64,000 bases of DNA from Ensifer adhaerens (GCF_002940685.1 NZ_PNFP01000005.1:310001-374000); one strand, 5' to 3'. Positions 17,351 through 27,335 are shown, numbered from the stretch's first letter. Notes: generated by a model not told the origin, from the sequence alone. Made by a program: numbers and translations.

Positions 17351-18718
17351 TCAGATGTGGTTGCCCTTCGGGAACTGTTCGGCCAGCGCCTTGTACCATG
17401 CACCGCTCTTCTTGATGGTGCGCACCTGGGTGTCGTAATCGACATGGACGATGCCGAAACGCATCTTGTAACCCTCGGCCCATTCGAAATTGTCCATCAG
17501 GCTCCAGGCGAAGTAGCCGCGCATCGGATAGCCCTCGGAGATCAGATCCGCCGTAACCGACAGGTGATCGGCGATGTAGTCGAGCCGCGGCTGGTCGTCG
17601 ACGATGCCGTTCTCCACGCCCATGTTGTAGCAAGCGCCGTTCTCGGTGATGTAGCAGTCCGGCAGTTCGTACTTGGCGTTGAGGGTCTTGACCAGGCTGC
17701 CCAAGGCCGGGGCGTAGACCTCCCAGCCGATATCCGTCTTCACCTCGCTCACAGGCTTGGCGTTGATCGTCGCCGGGTATTCCGCGCCCTTGGCCGGGTC
17801 CGCACTGACGCGCATCGGGGTGTAGTAGTTGAGCCCCCACCAGTCGAGCGGCCGGGAGATCGTCTCCATGTCCCCGTCTTCGATCGCGGGCATGCGGTCA
17901 CCGAGCGCGCTCATGAAGCTCTCCGGGTACTCGCCTTTGAAGATCGGACCGAAGAAGACGCCGTTGTGGAAGTCGAAGGCGCGCTCGGCCGCCGCCTTGT
18001 CGGCCTTGCTGTCGCTGCCGGGATAGACCGAATGGGCGTTGATGACGATCCCGGCGGGCAGGTTCGGCCGCTCGGAGCGGATGGCATCGACGCCGAGGCC
18101 GTGCGCCAGATTGGTGAAGTGCAGCGCGTGAAGGGCTGCGTCCATGTTGCGCTCGCCCGGCGCATGAATGCCATAGAGGTGGCTCAGCCACACCGAGCAC
18201 CAGGGCTCGTTGAAGGTGGCAACCGCATCGAGCCGATCGCCGAGGCGGGCGATCACGGTCTTGGCGTAGCGCTGGAAGGCGTAGGCCGTCGTGCGCGACG
18301 TCCAGCCGCCATCGCCCATCAGCGCCAGCGGCAGGTCCCAGTGGTAGAGCGTGGCGAAGGCCTTGATGTTGCGCGCCTTCAGGCCGTCAACGAGACGATC
18401 GTAGAAGTCGAGACCCTTTTCATTGATCGGACCGGTGCCTTCGGGAATGATGCGCGGCCAGGCAATCGAAAACCTGTAGGCATCGACGCCGAGGCTCTCG
18501 ATCAGATCGAGGTCTTCTTCCAGCCGGTTGTAGTGATCGCAGGCGACATCGCCGTTGTGACGCCCGAAAACCCGGCCCGGCATATTGGAGAAGGCGTCCC
18601 AGATCGACGGCTTGCGCCCGTCAGCCTTGGTGGCGCCTTCGATCTGGAAGGAGGCGGTCGCCACCCCGAATACGAAATCGCCCGGGAAACGCTCAGCCAG
18701 GATCTTGGGATCGGTCAT
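17351..18718 (-). CDS. Family GH1 beta-glucosidase
   Basis: A 455-residue cytoplasmic glycoside hydrolase that retains anomeric configuration. The N-terminal GH1 signature FVFGVATASFQIEGA is followed by the acid/base glutamate in ATFNEPWCS and the nucleophile in CYITENGAC; FEWAEGYKMRFGIVHVDYDT closes the barrel. It would release glucose (or galactose, fucose) from beta-linked di- and oligosaccharides. There is no signal peptide. The start at 18718 begins the conserved region; a longer in-frame N-terminus would be low-complexity. It is 148 bases downstream of a dehydrogenase gene, behind that gene's terminator. Confidence 0.94.
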   Translation of the reverse strand: MTDPKILAERFPGDFVFGVATASFQIEGATKADGRKPSIWDAFSNMPGRVFGRHNGDVACDHYNRLEEDLDLIESLGVDAYRFSIAWPRIIPEGTGPINEKGLDFYDRLVDGLKARNIKAFATLYHWDLPLALMGDGGWTSRTTAYAFQRYAKTVIARLGDRLDAVATFNEPWCSVWLSHLYGIHAPGERNMDAALHALHFTNLAHGLGVDAIRSERPNLPAGIVINAHSVYPGSDSKADKAAAERAFDFHNGVFFGPIFKGEYPESFMSALGDRMPAIEDGDMETISRPLDWWGLNYYTPMRVSADPAKGAEYPATINAKPVSEVKTDIGWEVYAPALGSLVKTLNAKYELPDCYITENGACYNMGVENGIVDDQPRLDYIADHLSVTADLISEGYPMRGYFAWSLMDNFEWAEGYKMRFGIVHVDYDTQVRTIKKSGAWYKALAEQFPKGNHI

Positions 18719-18820
18719 CTCTTTGTCTCGTCTCGTTCCGGCCCCGCCGTCGGCGGGACCACGTTGTTTTCTCTTGTCTGAAGGCCGACCTAAAGCCGCG
18801 CCTGCAGATGTCAACTCGCG

Positions 18821-18845
18821 AAAAAGGGCGGGAGAGCCCGCCCTT
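18821..18845 (-). terminator. Terminator after the Gfo/Idh/MocA dehydrogenase gene
   Basis: On the minus strand the 9-bp stem AAGGGCGGG/CCCGCCCTT with a 4-base loop runs into TTTTTCGCG, 22 bases past the dehydrogenase stop. Confidence 0.8.
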
Positions 18846-18866
18846 CCGCCTCGCTTGAGGCTTCGC

Positions 18867-20048
18867 TTACACCTTTACCCACGCACCATTTCGTTTGGAT
18901 GACTGGACGCAGGCATCGACAAAAACCATGCCCTTCATGCCGTCGTCGATGGTCGGATAGGTGACGGCCGGATCGATCTTTTCGCCCTTGCGCTTAGCAA
19001 AGATGGCGCGGGCCGCTTCGGTGTAGATGTTGGCAAAGCCTTCCAGATAGCCTTCCGGGTGGCCCGACGGCACGCGGCTGACACGGTTTGCGGCCGCACC
19101 GGCTCCGGCGCCAGCCCGGGTGAGCAAGCGCTTCGGCTCACCGAACGGCGTGTACCAGAGATAGTTCGGATCCTTCTGCGTCCATTCGAGCCCGCCCTTG
19201 GTGCCGTAGACGCGCACCATCAGGCCGTTCTCGTGACCGGGCGCCACCTGGCTGCACCAGAGCATGCCCTTGGCGCGCTCGCCGTCCTTCGCCTTGAAGC
19301 GCATCATGACGTGCGCATTGTCGTCGAGCTGCCGGCCGGGCACGAAGCTGTCGAGATCGGCTGAAAGCTCCTCCAGCTCGAGGCCGGAAACGAAGGCGCC
19401 GAGATTGTAGGCATGCGTGCCGATGTCGCCGGTCGAGCCGCCGGCGCCGGAGCGGGCCGGATCGGTGCGCCAGGCCGCCTGCTTCTGGCCGGATTGTTCG
19501 ATGTTCTCCGTGAGCCAGTCCTGCGGATACTCCATCTGCACCAGCCGCACCGCGCCGATCTCGCCATTTTCGACCATCGCGCGCGCCTGCCGGACCATCG
19601 GATAGCCGGTGTAATTATGCGTCAGCACGAACAGCGCATCGCTCTCGTCGGCCGCCTTCTTCAGTTTCTTCGCGTCTGCCAGCGTCGAGGTCAGCGGCTT
19701 GTCGCAGATCACATGGATGCCGCGCTTCAGGAATTCCTTGGCGGCGGCGTAATGCACGTGGTTCGGCGTGACGATCGCCACGGCCTCGATGCCGTCCTTC
19801 AGCTTCGCCTCGCGGATCGCCATCTGCTTGAAGTCGGAATAGACGCGCGAGGGGTCGAGTCCGAGTTCGCGGCCGGAGCTCTCCGCCTTTTCCGGCGTCG
19901 ACGACAGCGCGCCGGCGACCAGCTCATACTGGTCGTCGAGCCGGGCTGCGATGCGGTGCACCGCGCCGATGAAAGCGCCGGAGCCGCCACCCACCATGCC
20001 GAGCCGGATGCGGCGCTCGCGCTTCTCGCTCGTTCCTTCGATTGCCAT
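18867..20048 (-). CDS. Gfo/Idh/MocA-family sugar dehydrogenase
   Basis: A 393-residue NAD(P)-dependent oxidoreductase. The Rossmann motif GMVGGGSGAFIGAVHR lies near residue 17, and the family's catalytic lysine stretch appears as HVICDKPLTSTLADA (CDKP instead of the common EKP). The second domain carries GSTGDIGTHAYNLG with the conserved histidine. Members oxidise or reduce ring hydroxyls of sugars and inositols. It sits beside a xylose-isomerase-fold epimerase and a GH1 glucosidase, a combination that recalls 3-keto-glycoside breakdown; that role is inference. The start follows GGAGAAG. Confidence 0.9.
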   Translation of the reverse strand: MAIEGTSEKRERRIRLGMVGGGSGAFIGAVHRIAARLDDQYELVAGALSSTPEKAESSGRELGLDPSRVYSDFKQMAIREAKLKDGIEAVAIVTPNHVHYAAAKEFLKRGIHVICDKPLTSTLADAKKLKKAADESDALFVLTHNYTGYPMVRQARAMVENGEIGAVRLVQMEYPQDWLTENIEQSGQKQAAWRTDPARSGAGGSTGDIGTHAYNLGAFVSGLELEELSADLDSFVPGRQLDDNAHVMMRFKAKDGERAKGMLWCSQVAPGHENGLMVRVYGTKGGLEWTQKDPNYLWYTPFGEPKRLLTRAGAGAGAAANRVSRVPSGHPEGYLEGFANIYTEAARAIFAKRKGEKIDPAVTYPTIDDGMKGMVFVDACVQSSKRNGAWVKV

Positions 20049-20099
20049 AGTCTTCTCCCCTGTTTCCGTTTGTGTGTTGTCTTGTTTGTCGCGGCTTTC

Positions 20100-20260
20100 G
20101 CCCCTCATCCGCCTGCCGGCACCTTCTCCCCGCTTGCGGGGAGAAGGAACGATGTGGCCCCCGCTCGCCATGCGAATGGCAATGCGAACCATGAGATCAG
20201 CCGCCGTCCGCGTCCCCTCTCCCCGCCTGCGGGGAGAGGGTTAGGGTGAGGGGCAAACGG
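20100..20260. repeat. Rhizobial intergenic mosaic palindromes (RIME-like)
   Basis: Two palindromes in opposite orientation: CCTTCTCCCC-gct-tgc-GGGGAGAAGG (about 20124-20149) and CCCTCTCCCC-gcctgc-GGGGAGAGGG (about 20215-20240), flanked by CCCCTCATCCGCC and GGTTAGGGTGAGGGG. This is the layout of the dispersed repeats known as RIME in Rhizobium and Sinorhizobium. They separate the isomerase and dehydrogenase genes, which lie on the same strand. Confidence 0.75.
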
Positions 20261-20283
20261 TCAAGGCTCTGTAAGGGGCAAAC

Positions 20284-21336
20284 TCAGATCCCGAGCATCC
20301 GCCGGTTGGCCGCGTCATCCGTGCCGGCGTCGGCGAAGTCGTCGAAGGCCCTCTCGGTGACGCGGATGATGTGGTGCTTGACGAAGTCGGCCCCCTCGCG
20401 CGCGCCATCCTCCGGATGTTTCAGCGCGCATTCCCATTCGACCACCGCCCAGCCGGAAAAATCGTTGGCCGCCATCTTTGAGAACACCGCGCCGAAATCC
20501 ACCTGGCCGTCGCCGAGCGAGCGGAACCGGCCGGCGCGATTGACCCAGCCCTGGTAGCCGCCATAGACGCCCTGACGCCCGGTCGGGTTGAACTCCGCAT
20601 CCTTGACGTGGAACATCCGGATGCGGTCCTTGTAGATGTCGATGTTGTCGAGATAGTCCAGGCACTGCAGCACATAGTGCGAGGGGTCGTAGAGCATGCA
20701 GGCGCGGGCATGATTGCCGGTGCGCTCCAGGAACATCTCGTAGGTGATGCCGTCGTGCAGATCCTCGCCCGGATGGATCTCGTAGCAGACGTCGACGCCG
20801 TTCTCCTCGGCGTGGTCGAGGATCGGCTTCCAGCGCCTTGCAAGTTCGTCGAAGGCGGTCTCGACGAGGCCGGCCGGCCGCTGCGGCCAGGGGTAGACGA
20901 AGGGCCAGGCAAGCGCGCCGGAGAAGCTCGCCATGGCGTTCAAGCCCAGATTCTTCGATGCGGTCAGCGCCAGCTTCACCTGTTCCACCGCCCAGGCCTG
21001 GCGCGCTTTCGGATTGCCACGCACCTCAGGCGCCGCGAACCCGTCGAAGGCTTCGTCATAGGCCGGGTGCACGGCAACAAGCTGGCCCTGCAGATGGGTC
21101 GAAAGTTCGGTTACTTCGACGCCGTTTTCGCGCGCCTTGCCGGCAAACTCGTCGCAATAGGCCTTCGAGGTCGCAGCTTTTTTCAGGTCGATCAGCCGCG
21201 CGTCCCAGCTTGGCACCTGCACGCCCTTGTAACCGCAATCGGCCGCCCATTTGGTGATCGCATCCCAGGAATTGAATGGTGCTGCATCGCCGGCAAACTG
21301 TGCAAGAAAGAGCCCTGGCCCCTTGATGGTCTTCAT
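20284..21336 (-). CDS. Sugar phosphate isomerase/epimerase, xylose-isomerase-like TIM barrel
   Basis: A 350-residue AP-endonuclease-2-type TIM barrel. The first strand is GLFLAQFAGDAAPFNSWD, with CGYKGVQVPSWD, an EENGVDVCYEIHPGED metal-binding stretch, YDPSHYVLQCLDY and RIRMFHVKDAEFN; the Glu, Asp, His and Glu ligands of this family are all visible. Relatives epimerise or isomerise keto-sugars and inositol derivatives. It is upstream of and co-oriented with the Gfo/Idh/MocA gene, so the two may handle one sugar in sequence. The start has a GGAGG site. A strong palindrome 180 bases upstream may control it. Confidence 0.9.
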   Translation of the reverse strand: MKTIKGPGLFLAQFAGDAAPFNSWDAITKWAADCGYKGVQVPSWDARLIDLKKAATSKAYCDEFAGKARENGVEVTELSTHLQGQLVAVHPAYDEAFDGFAAPEVRGNPKARQAWAVEQVKLALTASKNLGLNAMASFSGALAWPFVYPWPQRPAGLVETAFDELARRWKPILDHAEENGVDVCYEIHPGEDLHDGITYEMFLERTGNHARACMLYDPSHYVLQCLDYLDNIDIYKDRIRMFHVKDAEFNPTGRQGVYGGYQGWVNRAGRFRSLGDGQVDFGAVFSKMAANDFSGWAVVEWECALKHPEDGAREGADFVKHHIIRVTERAFDDFADAGTDDAANRRMLGI

Positions 21337-21516
21337 CCCGATTTTCCTCCCGATGGAACGGCCGCAATTGGTGTTGGCCTTGTCCTGACAGCCGGCATGA
21401 AAGGCGATTGCACGCCTTTGTTTTCTCCCAGAACTGCCGGATCTGAAACGTTGCAGGCGCCGAAGCTAGCAGATTTTCAGCGAGGGGCAACAGCGCACGA
21501 CCCAATTCCGAAGAGT

Positions 21517-21539
21517 TTTGTAATCGATTTCATTACAAA
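21517..21539. promoter_or_regulatory. LacI-type operator upstream of the isomerase-dehydrogenase genes
   Basis: Perfect 8-7-8 inverted repeat TTTGTAAT-N7-ATTACAAA. The core TGTAATCGATTTCA (21519-21532) fits the general LacI-family consensus TGWAANCGNTNWCA at every fixed position. It lies between the xylA stop and the isomerase start. Confidence 0.6.
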
Positions 21540-21620
21540 CGGCATTGGGCCGGCCACGGCATGCCCTTGCTGCAAAAATACGCGACATAAATCACCGCCT
21601 CCCGTGCGCGTCGACGAAGC

Positions 21621-21647
21621 GAAAGGGCGCTTTCGAGGCGCCCTTTC
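21621..21647 (-). terminator. Terminator after xylA
   Basis: Perfect 10-bp stem GAAAGGGCGC/GCGCCCTTTC with a 7-base loop, 15 bases after the xylA stop; the T-run is inside the 3' arm. Confidence 0.65.
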
Positions 21648-21662
21648 AATATCCATCTCCGC

Positions 21663-22973
<1,311 letters not shown>

Positions 22974-23045
22974 GGGTCTTGCTCCTCTTTCAAGAGTGAT
23001 GTCGGCCGGTATCGCCTATGCGACAGGCGCGGCCATTACGTGGAA

Positions 23046-23061
23046 GGTAATTGGTTTCATT
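23046..23061. promoter_or_regulatory. Operator-like site upstream of xylA, related to the site at 21517
   Basis: GGTAATTGGTTTCATT shares 13 of 15 core positions with the palindrome at 21519 (GTAAT-Y-G-R-TTTCATT). It lies 73-88 bases before the xylA GTG and 55 bases before the divergent SnoaL-like gene, so one regulator could act on both. Confidence 0.5.
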
Positions 23062-23115
23062 CCCTCGCCCGGCGATACCGGAAGCATCGAAACGCCAAAC
23101 GAAAGGAACACTTCG

Positions 23116-23478
23116 ATGCATGACTTCAACGCCATCGCGAGAGCCTACATGGCCGCCTGGAACGCCACCGACGCCGCAAAGCGCGCGGGCCTGATCGAGA
23201 AGGCCTTCACCGCCAAAGCCAGCTACCGCGACCCGGTCATGCAGGGCGATGGCCATGCCGGTATCGATGCGCTGATCGCCGGCGTGCACGGCCAGTTCCC
23301 CGGCTTCCGCTTCACGCTGAAGGGGTCTGCCGACGGCTACGCCGACACGATCCGCTTTTCCTGGGCGCTTGGCCCGGACGGTGCTCCCTCTGTTATCGAA
23401 GGCACCGATGTCTGTGAGATCGAGAACGGTCGCCTGAAGTCGATCACCGGCTTCCTCGACAAGGTGCCGGCCCGCTGA
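23116..23478 (+). CDS. SnoaL/NTF2-like small protein
   Basis: A 120-residue cone-fold (NTF2-like) protein with the pattern ARAYMAAWNATDAAKRAGLIE, then YRDPVMQGDGHAGIDALI, HGQFPGFRFTLKG and a final TDVCEIENGRLKSITGF strand. Relatives include polyketide cyclases, isomerases and many proteins of no known activity. It is divergent from xylA with 142 bases between the starts and converges on xylB. A GAAAGGAA ribosome site fixes the start. Whether it has anything to do with xylose is unknown. Confidence 0.85.
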   Translation: MHDFNAIARAYMAAWNATDAAKRAGLIEKAFTAKASYRDPVMQGDGHAGIDALIAGVHGQFPGFRFTLKGSADGYADTIRFSWALGPDGAPSVIEGTDVCEIENGRLKSITGFLDKVPAR

Positions 23479-23513
23479 GCGCGAGACACCTGAATGGGGC
23501 ATCGGGCGCCGTA

Positions 23514-24968
23514 TCATGACACGGCGCCCTTGATTGCCGGATAGAGCCGGCGGTAGCGCCGGTAGCTCTCCTCATAGGCCGAGATCAGCGACGCCTCGGG
23601 CGCGATGGTTTCGGCCGTGCGCGGCGCGTAGCAGGCCGCGACCGGATCGGCCCCCGTCGCGGCGATGAGGCCAAGACGCGCCGCTCCGAAGGCAGCACCG
23701 AAATCGCCGTCGGCGGGCAGGTCCACCGGAAGGTTCAGCGCGGTTGCGATCGACTTCAGCCAGTAGCGCGAACGCGAGCCGCCGCCGATCGCCGTCACCC
23801 GCGACAGCGTCGTACCGGCGGCGCGCAGCGCCTCCAGGCTGTCGCGAATGGCGAAGGAGACACCTTCCATCACCGCCTGCGTCAGCACCACCCGGCTGCT
23901 TTCGTGGCCAAGTCCGACGAAGGCGCCGCGGATCGCCGCATCGTTGTGCGGCGTGCGCTCGCCCGAGAGATAGGGAAGGAAGGTGACGCCTGAGGGCGCC
24001 TTCAGATTGTCGCCGAGTTCGGCGCTCAGGTCCGCGGCACTGCGCCCGGCAATGCCCGAATACCAGTTGAGCGCATCGGTCGCCGACAGGATGACGCCCA
24101 TCTGGTGCCAGGTGTTCGGCAACGCGTGGCAGAAGGCGTGCACGGCGCTTTCCGGGTTGGGCAGGTAACTGGCGTTGGCGGCAAAGAGAACGCCTGACGT
24201 GCCGAGCGAAACGAAGGCATTGCCCTCGCCGACCGTGCCCATGCCGCAGGCGGACGCCGCATTGTCGCCGGCGCCGCCGGCAACGATGACGTCACCGGAA
24301 ATCCCCCAGCGTGCGGCAAGTTCCGAGCGCAGCTTGCCGGCCGGATCGGTTCCCTCGACCAGGCTCGGCATCTGCGTTTGATCCATGCCGCTGGCCGCAA
24401 GCAGGCTTTCCGACCAGCGGCGCTTGCCCGTGTCGAGCCAGGCTGTGCCGGCCGAGTCAGACATTTCCGACATGTGTTCGCTGGTCAGCCACAGGCGCAG
24501 ATAATCCTTCGGCAGCAGCACCCAGCGCACTTTGGCGAAGATCTCGGGCTCGTTGGCCCGTACCCAGGCAAGTTTTGGCGCGGTAAAGCCGGGGAAGACG
24601 ATGTTGCCGGTGATCGCACGGAACTCAGGATCGGCGTCAAGCGCGGCCGCCTCGCGAAAACTGCGGGTGTCGTTCCAGAGAATGCAGGGCCGAAGCACCC
24701 GGTCGTCGGCATCGAGCAGCGTCGCACCGTGCATCTGGCCGGAAAGACCAATACCGCGCACCGCCGAAAGCTCCGCCGGGTGTGCCGCCTTCAGCCCGGC
24801 AATTGCCTCTTCGGTGGCGCGCACCCAATCGGCCGGGTCCTGTTCCGACCAGCCGGGATGCGGCCGCGAGACGTCGAGCGCGCCGGAAGCCGAGCCGACG
24901 ATGCGCTGGTCGCCATCGACAAGCATCGCCTTGACGCCCGAGGTGCCGAGATCCAGTCCGAGATACAT
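23514..24968 (-). CDS. xylB: Xylulokinase
   Basis: A 484-residue FGGY-family kinase that phosphorylates D-xylulose to xylulose-5-phosphate for the pentose phosphate pathway. The N-terminal ATP-fold motif MYLGLDLGTSGVKAMLVDGD, the substrate loop SGQMHGATLLDADD, the FGGY signature region GVTFLPYLSGERTPHND, and the C-terminal AIGGGSRSRYWLKSIATAL are complete. It begins with AGGGAGG before the ATG and lies 50 bases after the LacI-type regulator gene on the same strand, with a 7-7-7 inverted repeat (24984-25004) between them. Confidence 0.96.
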   Translation of the reverse strand: MYLGLDLGTSGVKAMLVDGDQRIVGSASGALDVSRPHPGWSEQDPADWVRATEEAIAGLKAAHPAELSAVRGIGLSGQMHGATLLDADDRVLRPCILWNDTRSFREAAALDADPEFRAITGNIVFPGFTAPKLAWVRANEPEIFAKVRWVLLPKDYLRLWLTSEHMSEMSDSAGTAWLDTGKRRWSESLLAASGMDQTQMPSLVEGTDPAGKLRSELAARWGISGDVIVAGGAGDNAASACGMGTVGEGNAFVSLGTSGVLFAANASYLPNPESAVHAFCHALPNTWHQMGVILSATDALNWYSGIAGRSAADLSAELGDNLKAPSGVTFLPYLSGERTPHNDAAIRGAFVGLGHESSRVVLTQAVMEGVSFAIRDSLEALRAAGTTLSRVTAIGGGSRSRYWLKSIATALNLPVDLPADGDFGAAFGAARLGLIAATGADPVAACYAPRTAETIAPEASLISAYEESYRRYRRLYPAIKGAVS

Positions 24969-24983
24969 GCTAACCTCCCTTGG

Positions 24984-25004
24984 GCAATTCCTCGAAAGAA
25001 TTGC
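24984..25004. promoter_or_regulatory. Inverted repeat between regulator and xylB
   Basis: GCAATTC-N7-GAATTGC, perfect arms, in the 50-base gap between the LacI-type regulator stop and the xylB start. It has no T-run. It could be a second operator or an mRNA hairpin; it does not match the 21517 site. Confidence 0.35.
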
Positions 25005-25018
25005 GAAAATCTAGAGCA

Positions 25019-26056
25019 CTACGCCGGATCGACCGGCAGGTTGTCCTTCAGGAAAATCTCGATGCGGATGCGCTCCTGCGCGCCGATGACGGCGAGACCA
25101 TCGGCACGGGCCTTCAGCACCCGGATGGCGCTGCGCACCTCGTGACCGGCGTCCTGATTGAGGAGCGCGTCGAGCGTGCCGGAAAGAAGTGCTGTGCGGC
25201 TATGTGGCGTCAGTTCATGCGCGATGGCGCAGACGGTCTTGTCGCGACCGGTCCTTTCGAGCGCTGCGATCAGGCCGCGATTGCCGGCACCGAGGCTGTA
25301 GATGCCGGCGAGATCCGGGTGATCGGCGAGCAAATTGGAGACGAGGCGATCGACCTCGCCCGGATCGTCCTGTCCCTCGACGACGGGCAGCAGCCGGCGG
25401 CCGGGCGCGCTTTCCGCCATGGCCGCGCCAAAACCTTCAAGCCGGTCACGATGGTCGCGCACCAGCATCGAGCCGGCAACAACCGCGACCGGGCCTTCTC
25501 GGCCGCCAAGGAAACGGCCCATCAAGGTACCGGCCGTCCGACCGGCGGCGACGTTGTCGACACCCGCGAAATGATCGCGCGACGATCCCGGCAGATCGGA
25601 AACCAAAGTCACGACGGCGATGCCGTCCTCACGCAGCCGATCGACTGCCCTGACGACCTCCGTCGCATCGATCGCCACCACGGCGACACCAGCGGGATCG
25701 AGGCCACGCGCCTCTTCCAGCGCCTGCGCGAGAGCAGGCGCATCGAAAGCCGGCACGGACAAGACCGTGATCGCCGTGCGCTCGACGGCGGAGCGCGCCT
25801 TGGCCGCCTCCACCTCGGCCGCAAGGCCGCGCATGAAGGTGTTATCGCCTTCCGGCAGGATGAAGACCAGCGGGTAGATGCGGCTCTTGGCAAGGTTGGC
25901 GGCGGCGACATCGCGCACGTAGCCGAGCGCCTCGATGGCGCGCTCGACCTTGTCGCGGGTGACGCCGCGCACGCCCGGACGGTTGTTCAAAACCCGGTCG
26001 ACGGTCGCGAGGCTGACCCCGGCCTTGGCGGCGATATCGTGAACTGTCGGGCGCAT
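25019..26056 (-). CDS. LacI-family repressor, probable xylose/sugar-cluster regulator
   Basis: A 345-residue LacI-type regulator. Residues 3-50 are the DNA-binding region with helix-turn-helix and hinge (VHDIAAKAGVSLATVDRVLN, then GVTRDKVERAIEALGY); the rest is a periplasmic-binding-protein-like sugar sensor (VFILPEGDNTFMRGLAAEVE, LPGSSRDHFAGVDN). It lies directly upstream of xylB on the same strand, which fits a XylR-type role, since alphaproteobacterial xylose repressors belong to this family. The inducer is not proven. A palindrome 31 bases before its own ATG suggests autoregulation. Confidence 0.9.
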   Translation of the reverse strand: MRPTVHDIAAKAGVSLATVDRVLNNRPGVRGVTRDKVERAIEALGYVRDVAAANLAKSRIYPLVFILPEGDNTFMRGLAAEVEAAKARSAVERTAITVLSVPAFDAPALAQALEEARGLDPAGVAVVAIDATEVVRAVDRLREDGIAVVTLVSDLPGSSRDHFAGVDNVAAGRTAGTLMGRFLGGREGPVAVVAGSMLVRDHRDRLEGFGAAMAESAPGRRLLPVVEGQDDPGEVDRLVSNLLADHPDLAGIYSLGAGNRGLIAALERTGRDKTVCAIAHELTPHSRTALLSGTLDALLNQDAGHEVRSAIRVLKARADGLAVIGAQERIRIEIFLKDNLPVDPA

Positions 26057-26086
26057 GTTTTCCTCCGGGCTCTGCCTTTAGAGGAA

Positions 26087-26110
26087 TTTTTGATGTACGT
26101 AAATCAAAAA
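26087..26110. promoter_or_regulatory. Candidate autoregulatory operator of the LacI-type regulator
   Basis: TTTTTGAT-gTACGTAa-ATCAAAAA, a 24-base palindrome with 22 symmetric positions and a central CG, as LacI-family sites have. It lies 31 bases before the regulator's ATG. It differs from the 21517/23046 motif. Confidence 0.5.
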
Positions 26111-26219
26111 TCCTCGGCGATCGCGAATCCGGACCCGATGCGGCGGTGCGAAAGCCCGGAGAGCGTTTCGCAACAGGTTGATAAAGCTTGATTTTTCGAC
26201 AAATTTCCGGACGCGGCGA

Positions 26220-27335
26220 TCAGCCGAGCCGCCTGCTGAAGGCGTCGGTGAAGACGACTTCGCCATGCGCCGCCCCGGCTTCGGCCAACGCCACATCCAT
26301 GAAGGCGTCGGTGACGCGCACAAGCGCAAATCCGCCCATATAGGCCGCCTTCGGCTTGAAGAGGTCGAGCCCGCCCTGGCGATAGATCATCGCCGTTTCG
26401 TGCTGGTGCCCATGGAACAGGCCGATGACGTTGCTGCCCTTGATGACGTCTAGCAAAGCCTGCCGTTGGGCAACGCTCCACCAGTGCGGGGCGCCGTCGC
26501 CTTCGTCGTCGAAAGTCCTCGCCTTCGCATCCCAGACCTCGGTCGAAAACGCGTCCCAGCCATAGTGCTGGAACAGAATGACCGGCCGGCCGTCGCCGGC
26601 ATAGGACGCAAGATCCTGCTTCAGCCAGGGTAGCGCATTGACCGCGCCCTTGGTCTGGTCGCCGCCGAAGCGCTGCAGCTGCACGAGATGCAGCCCGCCC
26701 CAATCCCAGGAGTAGCAATCCGAAAGCGGATCGTAGTTCGTCACCGGCACCGGCGGCTTGTAGAACACCGTCTGGCGATGATTGAGCTCGACATAGTCGC
26801 GCAGTTCGCGGCGGTACCAGTCGACATGCGGCGGCGGACCGTCCTGGTCGAGGTCGTGGTTGCCGAGGCCGACATAGACGGGCATGTGGACGTGGTCGGG
26901 CCCTGCCCCTTCCTGGTAGCGGCTGGAGAACTGCTGCAGCTGCCGCCCTTCGCGCGGCTGGCGCACCTGACCGCCGCCATCGTCGGTAATGTCGCCGCCG
27001 AGCACCAGCCCGAGTGGCTTGCTGATTTCGCGGCCGGCGCTTGCAAGACCACTCGGCTTGCCGGCAATCGTCGCCGGCCAGCGCATCGCATGCACCGCAT
27101 TGAGGGCCGCCACATGGTGCAGCAGGTTGGCGTCGGTCTTGCCTTCGGCGGCACAATTCGGGGCCAGCCCCTCGATCGAAACGAGGCAGGCGTGGATGTC
27201 GTTGGAAAACAGGAAGGTCGCATCGGTCGCTGGAACTGCAGCTCGGGCGCGCGGTGTCGCAAGCGCTGCTCCCAGACCGGCAAGGCCCGCGACGAACGAT
27301 CTCCTGGATATGCCGTCAGAACCCGATCGCCGCAT
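26220..27335 (-). CDS. Exported calcineurin-like metallophosphoesterase with Tat signal
   Basis: A 371-residue phosphoesterase. The N-terminus contains SRRSFVAGLAGLGAAL, a twin-arginine signal, so the enzyme is probably folded with its metals before export. The metallophosphatase blocks are visible in order: FSNDIHAC, VLGGDITDDGG, GLGNHDLDQDG and IGLFHGHQHETAMIY. They bind two metal ions. The substrate is not evident; phosphodiesters of nucleotides or lipids are possible. It is between the LacI-type regulator and emrB, all on the same strand, with gaps of 163 and 84 bases. Confidence 0.88.
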   Translation of the reverse strand: MRRSGSDGISRRSFVAGLAGLGAALATPRARAAVPATDATFLFSNDIHACLVSIEGLAPNCAAEGKTDANLLHHVAALNAVHAMRWPATIAGKPSGLASAGREISKPLGLVLGGDITDDGGGQVRQPREGRQLQQFSSRYQEGAGPDHVHMPVYVGLGNHDLDQDGPPPHVDWYRRELRDYVELNHRQTVFYKPPVPVTNYDPLSDCYSWDWGGLHLVQLQRFGGDQTKGAVNALPWLKQDLASYAGDGRPVILFQHYGWDAFSTEVWDAKARTFDDEGDGAPHWWSVAQRQALLDVIKGSNVIGLFHGHQHETAMIYRQGGLDLFKPKAAYMGGFALVRVTDAFMDVALAEAGAAHGEVVFTDAFSRRLG

